A DNA stretch of 64,000 bases. Source: Saccharomycopsis crataegensis. Its lineage: Eukaryota > Ascomycota > Saccharomycetes > Ascoideales > Saccharomycopsidaceae. Below are positions 1 through 10,300 of this stretch, piece after piece. The stretch spans positions 3,782,001-3,846,000 of the forward strand of contig NW_027043829.1 in NCBI RefSeq assembly GCF_037102585.1. Direction: 5' to 3'. The number at the start of each line of letters is the position of its first letter. Within the stretch, counting starts at the first letter, position 1. Below the pieces are notes generated by a model that saw only the letters and a program-made list of their open reading frames with translations, did no database searches and had not been told where the DNA came from. The position numbers and the translations under genes are program-made.

Positions 1-1399
1 TATGTTGTTTTTGGAAAATTAAGGGTTTGCCTTTGTTATCAATGGGGCACAATCTTAGCCGGGTATAGCAAAGAAATAATATATATATAGCCAAAGAATG
101 CAAACCAAGGAATGAGAGATAAGCAACAAACGATATTTTGATTATTTTATCATTTAAATAAAGCTCCTAATCTACAAAACTGAGAGCTATATGTAGCGAA
201 AGAACGAAAGAATTGTAAGAGATTATGCTTGGGAAAAAACGATAAATATCGATGGATTGCTGATGTTGGAAGGATCACAAAATGGAGAAAAAAAATAATA
301 GAGGGAATGAATCTTCGGAACAGTTATCACATGACATCATAGAATGATAATTTTGATAAAGGAGGGTTTTTATTGAGAGTGCTGCCTGTCAATGGGTGGC
401 AATCTCCAACCGCAGTTCCTAAAGTGCAGGTCTTTACCGAGGCTCACAACCAGAATAGATTCACGTGAACATATAACAATCAAAATTGGCTTTTCTTTTT
501 CTTTTTACCAAACCGCTGCTTGCCTACAGCCTTAAAACTGGATTGGACTGCTTAAGTGCAAAACTATCGATCAGGCAATTTTTGAGAGACTTAATTTGAA
601 TTTACAGTAAATCCTAAACTTACAAAAAAAAAGAAAATTGATGCAAAAAAAAAAAAATGTCTTGATTTTACGGGACACACTGCTCACTTATCAAAGCAAC
701 ATATTCTTGAAACCAATATTGATCTCTCTAACAATTTTCAACAAAATATCCACATGAAATACAGAATCAGTTTAATACCACTAGGAACCCCTCTTAAGTT
801 AATAAGCAGGAGCACCCTCAACCAGACTAATGATATAAAATCAGTTCGTTCAGCCGAACGTGATACAAACAAATATCCTGCCATACTAATATCCTGCCAA
901 ATTCACAGTTAGTTGGTTAACTTTCGATAGAGAAAAGGAGAAGAAATCATGAAAGTTAGGTCTGAATTGTGAATTTTCGACACTTTTATAGTGAAAAATT
1001 TACAAAACAGGGTAACTCTACAGTCTACAGGCACCTTATTAAAGGTGTATCATCCTCTACACGTGACCCAAGAAAAAAACCTCCAAAATCCAAATTTTCG
1101 AGACCTATTGGTTGTAGAACGCAGTAGAAGTAGAAATTATTCAGTCAAAACTACCACAAACAAAGGATAATCCATCTTCATATATACAGGAATCGGTGTC
1201 TATTTGAAATAAAGCATATCTCCATCAAAAATAGGTAGTTTTTCGACCGTTTGAAGTCCCAGAAAGGGTCTATTTCTTTCAATTTTTTTACTATTGATAG
1301 TCGCCATTTGTTTGTGTTTTTTTTGTATGTTTGTATTTTTTCCTAGACGTTGATTACAAACGCAGCCCATAATAACTTGAATCAAATACCAAGAAAGAC
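1..1399. other. Spacer upstream of TRA1, no convincing gene
   Basis: No ORF of convincing length or composition lies here. CACGTG boxes are at 462-467 and 1060-1065; the second reads CACGTGAC, the Cbf1-type form, about 340 bp before TRA1. The stretch 378-455 can form nested short helices (CTGC/GCAG around GGTGG/CCAACC, then GTG-GGT/ACC-CAC), and a TTGCCT/AGGCAA pairing at about 520-577 ends in a T run. These could belong to a small structured RNA, but no family signature is recognisable, so I call no RNA gene. Confidence 0.5.
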
Positions 1400-4300
1400 A
1401 TGAGTTACACAAATCAAATCGATTTATTTGTCGAAAAGTTGGGTAGTGATATCGATCTATCAGCCAAACATCAAGTTCTTGCGGAATTATGTGATATAAT
1501 CGAGTCTTTCCTTGGTGCTAAGGAATACAGTTATTTTCTTGAGAAGTTGATTCCAATGTTCATAGACCTTTTAACTGAAGTCCCAATTAGCTTCTATAAT
1601 TCGACATATGAACACAAGATAAGATCATCAATATTAGAGATTATCCAAAGATTGGTTCTTAATGATACATTTGACCAGTACAAAACCATCATGTTAGATA
1701 CCATCACCACTGCATTGAGATCTGAAAATGAAGAAAATGGGGTGTTATGTATAAAAATTATAACAAGCATTCATAAATCATACAAAAATAATTTATTTGA
1801 TAAGGTCGAGGAGTTCATTGAAATAATCTATGAAATTTATTCCAATTCCCCTCAAATGGTACAACAGTGGTTCAATGAAAATGCCACTGAAGATGCATCA
1901 AGTACCTCTCACAATCCCTCGTCATCACCAACTGAAATCGGGGAAAGTGAGGATTTCAATTCAATTCCTAGCGACGATGACTCTAAGCAAGAATTGTTAC
2001 ATTCCCTCCACTCTTTCAAAACACTATCAGAATGCCCAATCACTATGGTTTCTTTGCTTTCTTCTTATAAGCAATTGGTGAATAAAGTACTTCTTGATTT
2101 CATTCCGAGAATCATAGCATTATTGCAGCTAGAGGTTGATATTCAAAGGAAGGAAAGATTGGAAGCGGAGGCTAAGGGTAATAAATATACTTCAGTATCT
2201 AAAAGAATAAAAAACAGATCATTATATGGGGATTTTATCATTAGTCAAGTTAAAGCTACTTCATTTCTTGCATACATTTTCATCAGAGATTACTCTCCAG
2301 AATTTTTTGCAAATTTTCATGATGTTATTCCGGATTTGGTGGTTAGATTACTCCAGGACTGTCCAAGCGAATTGGCAGCAGCAAAGAAAGAATTACTTCA
2401 TGCCACCCGTCATATTTTATCGACTCCATATAAGACAATTTTCATTCCTAAACTAGATTTATTTTTTGATGAATCAATACTTCTCGGCGATGGTCTAACG
2501 TGTCGCGAAACATTGAGGCCTTTGGCATATAGTACTATTGCCGATTTTGTTCATAATATCAGAGCTGATTTGACTTCAGAACAAGTCTGGAAAGCTGTGC
2601 TGATGTTCAGCAAAATATTGCAAGATGATTCTTTGAATGCAAATGTTACATTTATGTGCGCGAAATTATTATTGAACTTATTGGAAAGGGTCGTGAAATT
2701 GCCTAAAGAAGAAGCCCGGAAATTATTCATGATAATTTTGGAATCTTTTTGCCGAAGGTTTGCGAAGTTGAACCACAAATATGATTATTACATGGAACAA
2801 CACAGAAAGTATGAAGCAAGAAAAGTGGAACTTGAAAGTAGACAAGACGATTACATTAAAGCCAATAACAGTAAAATGCCAAAAAATGACTTGTTGGATG
2901 AGAAAGTGGTAATTTTAAACGATGAAAAGGAATTAGATATTGATGCTATTGTGGCAAATGAATGTTCGAATATTCCAAAATTCGAAGCCGTTTCCTGCGA
3001 TGAAGACATTAACATGACAAAAAATGGCCATCTGGATGATGATAACGTTGATGGAAAAGAGGACCAGAAGCTTTCGATATATCATCTTGAGGATGATTTA
3101 CCTATTCAGATTTTCAAAAAAAGCTCACTGGACTCTCTTAAGGATATCAAATACTTGATCAGGAATTTAGTAAATTATTTGAAACCCATGGTGGGCCATC
3201 TTAAATTAACTAATATTGCTCCGCCAGCGACCGATCAAAATCAACAAGCATGGGATAGTGTGGCTAGAGGTTTCAGTTATGAAGAATTATTGATATTTGA
3301 AAATTTATTTAGAGAATCGATTTTGTGTATTCGTTTTTTCCAAACTGATAAGGCTGCTGTACTTCAATTAAATAAGATGAGTGAAAAGTCCACATTTGAT
3401 ATCAAATATCCAAATATTCCAATAACGGCCACCAAAGATGAAAAAGACCTAATGGAATCGATATCTTTAATTTTTATGAGGATAGATCCCGTAATGTTCA
3501 ATGAAATAATGCAAGATCAATTCCCGCTTTTAGTCGATCAAATGAATAAAAATCCTGCCTTGCTTCACATCCCACACTTTTTTTTGAGCAATGAAATGGT
3601 GTCAGGTAATTTTATGGGGATATTGATAAGTTACTTAAAATCAAGATTGCATGAATTAGGTGCATTGGATTTGATGAATGCCCATATTCTACTTCGATTG
3701 TTCAAACTTTTTTTACTCTCTTTGAACTTATATCCAGCTCAAAATGAGGAATTCTTATTACCCCACTTGAATGAGCTTATATTGCAATCGTTGAAATACT
3801 CAACTACAGCTAACGAACCATTGATATACTTCTATTTTATTAGGATTTTATTCAAGAGTATTGGTGGCGGGAGATTTGAGAAACTTTATAAAGAAGTAAT
3901 GCCATTAATGCAAAAATTATTAGAGTCCTTGAATAAGTTGATTGAGTCTGCTAGGTCACCACAAGAAAGGGATACCTGTATTGAATTGTGTTTATCTATC
4001 CCAGTCAGATTGAGTAAGTTAGTATCAATGCTACATCTATTGATGAGGCCACTTGTGTTGGCTCTTAACGGTTCACTGGAGTTAGTCACCCAAGGTTTAA
4101 GAACATTGGAATTATGTGTTGACAATCTCAACGCCAACTATTTTGATCCGATCATTCAACCGGTTATTGATGATGTTATGAAGGCTCTTTGTAAACATCT
4201 CAAGCCTCGCCCTCATTTACACGTCCATAGTCATACTGCTGTTAGGATCTTAGGGAAATTTGGCGGAAGAAATAGAAATTTCATTAAACCTTCATCAGAT

Positions 4301-7300
4301 TTACAGGACCAATCAATGATGACTCAAAGTGTGGAAGCAGTTTTTGATATCAATGGTATTAAAGGACAATCATTTGTCTCAATTTCCTCTGGTGTTAATG
4401 CTGCTATTAATATTTTGGAAGATCCTAGACTACATTCTAATCTGAAGTTAACAATCCATTATCGTGCGAACGCTTTCAAGTACCTTTCTGCCGTGTTGAT
4501 GCTTTTTGTGGATACTAGCGAAGTCCCTCAAAACTATCAAAGTTTGATTGAATCTGCGGTTGATTCTCTAATAAAGGAAGAACAAATGAAAATAAAGCCG
4601 CTCTCAACCGAGACAATAATCGACAAAAGAAAATTCAATAATCAAGAGCAATTATTTGAAAGATTATGGAAGGCTATCTTTTATTGTTCAAGCATCAACG
4701 AACTCAAACCCAATGTGCACGGATTAATTACCAATTTGTGTAACCATTTTACCCAACTCTATATCACTAGAAGCTTAATCAGAAGATATAAGCATGAACG
4801 CAGTTTCACGGTTTCAGATGGGGAAGGGAAAGTATATTTGGATGCTAATATCATGTTTAATGTTATTAACTATGCTCTAAGTAACAATATCACAGAGGTC
4901 AAAAATGCTGGTATTGTTGCTGTCAAACAAATTTGTGATGCTTGCGAAATCATTTTTGGCTCAATTGAAAATAGTCTCAGATTTGGTTTGCACTCTTCAT
5001 TGATTGCTGTGTTCTATCATTCTTGTTATGACGAAATGTATTATAATAAGTTGGGTGGTGTCTTAGGATTAAAGACTATGATTGATGATACCGGTATTCC
5101 AATTACATGGTTTGGAAAATTCCAACATGAATTGGTGCGCGCATTATTCTATGTTTTGCGCGATACTCCAGATATCATGCCTGCTTTGGTTACCAATACT
5201 GCTAAAAGCCTCATAATCAAAATTATTGGTGGCTGTAACAAGGGTGCTACGTCAGTCGACGAATTGCCTTACGAATTGATTAGCTCCTTGGTATATGACT
5301 TGGCAAGTCCAAATTCATTAGTTAGAAAAACTTCACAATTGGCAATCGAGATTTTGTCAGATCTTTCGTCCGTGTCGAAGATAGACTTGATTTCTTCGTG
5401 CAAAACGGTCCTCTTACATCCAATTTTCGCCAAACCCTTACGGGCTTTGCCTTTCTTAATGCAAATTGGCCATATTGAAGCCATAACCTATTGGTTGGGT
5501 CTTCCTCATAAGGAAGCTGAATTTAATGACGAAATGCAGAGACTATTGTTAGAAGTGGTGAATTTGGTTGAAGCTGAAGATTCAATGCTCACTACAACAG
5601 ACCGTTTAATTGATTATGAAACCCGTGAACAGTTGACAGAACTTAGAGTTGTTTGTATCAACCTCTTGACCGTGGCTTTGTCTAAACCAGAATATACCAT
5701 GACTCAACCAGGCTTGACAAGGCTTAGAATTCTAGCTGTTTTCTTTAAGACTTTGGGTGCCTCTGAGAAGACAATTGTAGATGCTTCCCATGTTGGCTTG
5801 AAGTCAGCGCTTTCACAGAATAGCAAATTGCCAAGAGAACTATTGCAAAGCGGTCTTCGTCCAATGCTAATGAATCTTTCTGATTACAGAAAATTGTCAG
5901 TGTCCAATTTGCAAACGTTGGCAAGATTATTGGTAGTTTTGGTGAACTATTTCAAGGTAGAAATAGGTAAAAAGTTGCTCGATCATGCCAACTCATGGGC
6001 TATGCCGGAATTGTTGAATCAAATTGCAGGATTTGATCTTTCTAATAACAAAGTCATTCAAATTCTCAACTCAATCTTTAACATTTTTCACTTGTTGCCT
6101 CCAAAAGCTTACATTTTTATTCCTGATGTATTGAGATGTTTAGAAAAAGTTGAGATCAATCTTAGACGCGTGAAAGGTTCCTCTTGCAGAGAGCCAATAG
6201 TCAAATATCTTGACGAGTATCCAAATGAGGCATCGGAATTTTTCCTCCAAGAATTTTCTTCGAGAAAGATGCAAAATATTCATACTTACTTTGTTCTCAA
6301 ATGTCCAGAATTGAAAAAGGTAACAAAAAATAATGTTTCGAAATTCTTCGAAGCTTTAGCCTGTGAAAATGATTTTAATACAAGCATTACGAAATTTGCT
6401 AACCTTGTTGATATTGTTTCTGTTGTGGTGGATGATGACCTTTGGACTAGATCTCATAAGGAACTATTTGTTAATTTATTCCAAGCTGGCCAGAAAATAA
6501 TAGGAGAGTTTCAAAATTATCCTTACAATCAACAAAACCATTTTCAAATATTTTATTCAATTGATAAATTACAGGAAGTCTTGATTAAATCTTTTGAAGT
6601 CTCTAAAAACGATGATCTCTTATTTTCCTTGGTTGACTTCTTAACAATCCACAAACTAACGGTCAATCTCCAACTAGTTGACTTCATTGCCGAAAATATT
6701 ATCAAGACAAAAGATATTGCTGTTAGACAATCATTCTTGAGCAGATGTGTGAAGATAGCTGTGGATGGTAATTATAAAATCCCGACTAAAGTTTATATTC
6801 TCAAAAAAATCTGTGTTCCAATATTGTTGAATGAGGCAAGAGTTAACAGCAACCTTGATTTGTTATACGGTGATGACACACCAGAATGGCTCACCTTAGC
6901 TCACACTAATATTTGGCAATCTACGGATGAATCAATTGTGGGTCACACAGCGGGAGAAATAGATTCATACAGACTTGAGTTACTTCAGTTAACTGCTTCA
7001 CTATTAAAATTTTCACCAGCGAAGATTGAACCAATTAGAAAGGATGTGATTAAATTTAGTTGGAATTTGATGAAGCTTGATGATACTATTCCTAAATATG
7101 CTGCTTACTTGACCAACTGTTACTTTATCAACGCTTATGATACACATGTCAAGATCACCACTCATATGTTCTTTGCATTGCTAAGGGCCAATAATGTTGA
7201 TGCTCGATATCTTGTAAAGCAGTCATTGGATTTGTTAGCAGATGTTATTCCGGAACGTATGAAGCAGAATGACGAGGACAAATCATGGATCAAATGGCCA

Positions 7301-10300
7301 CGAAGAGTAATTCAGGAGAATAATTTCGTGGTGAATAATGTTTTCAATGTCTATAAATTCATGGTTGAGCATGAAGAGTTATTTTTTGAAGCTCGCAATC
7401 AATTCTTATCCAATGCTATTAACCTGATGGGGAAGTTGACAATTTCACCTAACCCATCCACAGATAATCAAATTCTTGCTATTGAATTGTCGGAATTGAT
7501 ATTGAAATGGGAGCAGAGAGCAGACAAACTTAGAAAAGAAAAACTCAGTGCTCCAAATTTCAAAGACGAGGACGAAGAAATGAAGGATGTTGGGGTTAAG
7601 GAATTTGCGGATAAGAAAAATTATGATGAGAAGTTGGCTGCCAGCCTTGAGTACAGGATTCCAACTGGTCAAAAAGAGGCTTTTGTGACATTCTTAATTA
7701 GATATTTGTGCATTAGCACCTCCAGATGCTCATCAACTGATTTGGGAAGAAGGGCTTTGTCTGTTCTTTATGATTCGACGCAATTATGGTCTGAAATTAA
7801 CATTCCATTGGTTATTTTTGAAAGATTTTTGCTAACAAATGATTTGAATAGTGGTAATTTCAGTATTTTGGGATATTGTTGGAACACTCTAGAAGTTCTA
7901 GGCATTACTTTGGAGAATAAGGATTCTGAATGGATCATTAATAATTTGAAAGCACTACAAAGATTGTTGATCAAAGTTATAAAAACACATAACCATGATT
8001 TGCAAGAAGTGTTGCAAAGGGTGTTGAGGATTATTTTGAAGGCTATCACTGAAGAAAGTTATGAAGACTCAGAGCCAGAAGATGTTAAAAATTTTATGAA
8101 TTTGTTGATATCGGTAATATCCTCTGATCTTGGTAACACTGCATCATTGGCTGCTGGTATTACTTTGTTTTCTACCGTCACCTATTATCAACCAGAAAGA
8201 TTAACGCCGTTAATTCCTAGTATCATCAAAACTTTTGGTAAATTATGCAAAGATCATGTTACTATAACCATGACTCAAAAGATTTCTCAAGAAAATAGTA
8301 CACAAGTTGAAGAAGAAGCAAGAATGACTGCCAAGCTATTGAGCAAAATTTTGGACTTCGCCACCATTAGAATTTCATACTTTGGAGACCACAGACGTAT
8401 TTTCTTGTCTATTTTGGCCCAATTCATCGAAAGATCATATGACAAAGACTTATCAAAGCATATAGTTGACGTTGTTTATAAATGGATTTTCTCTAGTGTT
8501 GGTGCGTACCCAACTCATAAAGAAAAAGCTGCTATATTATCAAAGATGATGGGATATGAACCAAGAAGGGAGATTCCAATGAGCTTGTCAAAGGATTACC
8601 TAAAGATTATTATCAAAATTTTTGAGGATAAAAGCCCAAAGACTGCTGACTTGACTCTGAGATTGGAGCACTCCTTTTTACTAGGGACTAGATTCATTGA
8701 TGTGGGCATCAGACAAAGATTTATGAGGATTCTTGCAGACAGCTTGCAACCTGATATAAAACACAGATTATACTATGTGATTAAAGAACAAAACTGGGAA
8801 GACCTTGGGGATTTCCCTTGGCTAATGCAAGCTTTGGAATTGATGTTTGGCTCTTTCAACCAAGATGCCAAGATTCAGTTGAAACCAGGTAGTTATAAGT
8901 TTGCTCCATTGGGTTACTTGGATATATCTGAACCATCCACTACCAGTGCGGAACCATCGAATAGCAAATTAAAAGAATTTTTGGATAATCATAATGAATT
9001 TATTGTTAATGCTCGCTCAATTACTGCCGGCGATGTTATTGCTCCACTTGTTGAAATTCTACACAATGATATTAATAGTATTAAAATGGCATGGGTGGAT
9101 GTTTTCCCTGTTGCTTATGGAAGCATCCCACGGAAAGAAAAGGCTGATTTTTCCACTTGTTTCACGTCATTGTTATCAAAAGACTATCACTTGAGAGCTA
9201 GCGGTAGCATACTAAATGGGGTTCAGGCTCTATTAGAAGGTGCCTGTAAATGTGATGATCTTCACATTCCTCCTCATTTATCGAAATATTTGAGCACTGC
9301 CTTCAACACCTACTATTCAACAATCCAAGATTTGGAATCCCAATCCACTACTTTCAATCAAGCAGGGGGTGACGAATCTGTTGACGATGCTCTTTTGGAA
9401 GTCTATATGTCAGTTGAGGATAAGGACATGTTTTATGGTTTGTGGAGAAGAAGGGCTAAATATGCTTTGACAAATAGCGCTCTTCTGTTTGAACAAATTG
9501 GGATGTGTGACATGGCAATGAGATACTATGAAAATGCCCAGATTAAAGCTCGTACTAGAGCGTTGCCGTATAGTGAATCTGAATATTCACTTTGGGAAGA
9601 TAATTGGATTTCGTGTGCTGAAAAATTGCAACATTGGGACATTCTAACTGAGCTTTCCAAACACGAAAATTATACCGATTTGTTATTAGAGTGTGGTTGG
9701 CGTGTGGCTAATTGGAACGATGATAAAGAGCCGTTGGAACAATCGGTAAAGACCGTCATTGATGTGCCAACTCCAAGACGTCAAACTTTCCAAACATTTT
9801 TATGCCTTCAGGATTTTGCCCAGCAAAAGAAAACCATGAATGATGTTCTTAAGCTTTGTGATGAAGGTACTCAGTTAGCATTAAAGAAATGGGCTTCCTT
9901 GCCAACGAGATTTACCGGAGCTCATGTTAGTATGCTTCATGTTTTCCAACAGTACGTTGAATTCAACGAAGCTAGTCAAATATATAATTCCTTAGTCACC
10001 ACTAATAGTCAGAACATTGAAGTTAAGTCTCAAGAACTCAAAAGAGTCCTACAAGCTTGGAGAGAAAGGTTACCAAATGTCTGGGATGATATTAATATTT
10101 GGAATGATCTTATTGTCTGGCGTCAACATTTCTTCCAGCTTGTGAATAATATATATATTCCATTCTTACAAGCTGGAAAGGGAAACACATATTCACAAGT
10201 TTATTGTGGGTACCACGAAACCGCTTGTGTCATAAACAGATTTGCTCATGTTGCTAGAAAGCATGGTTTAGATGAGGTTTGCATTTCTCAGTTGAACAAG

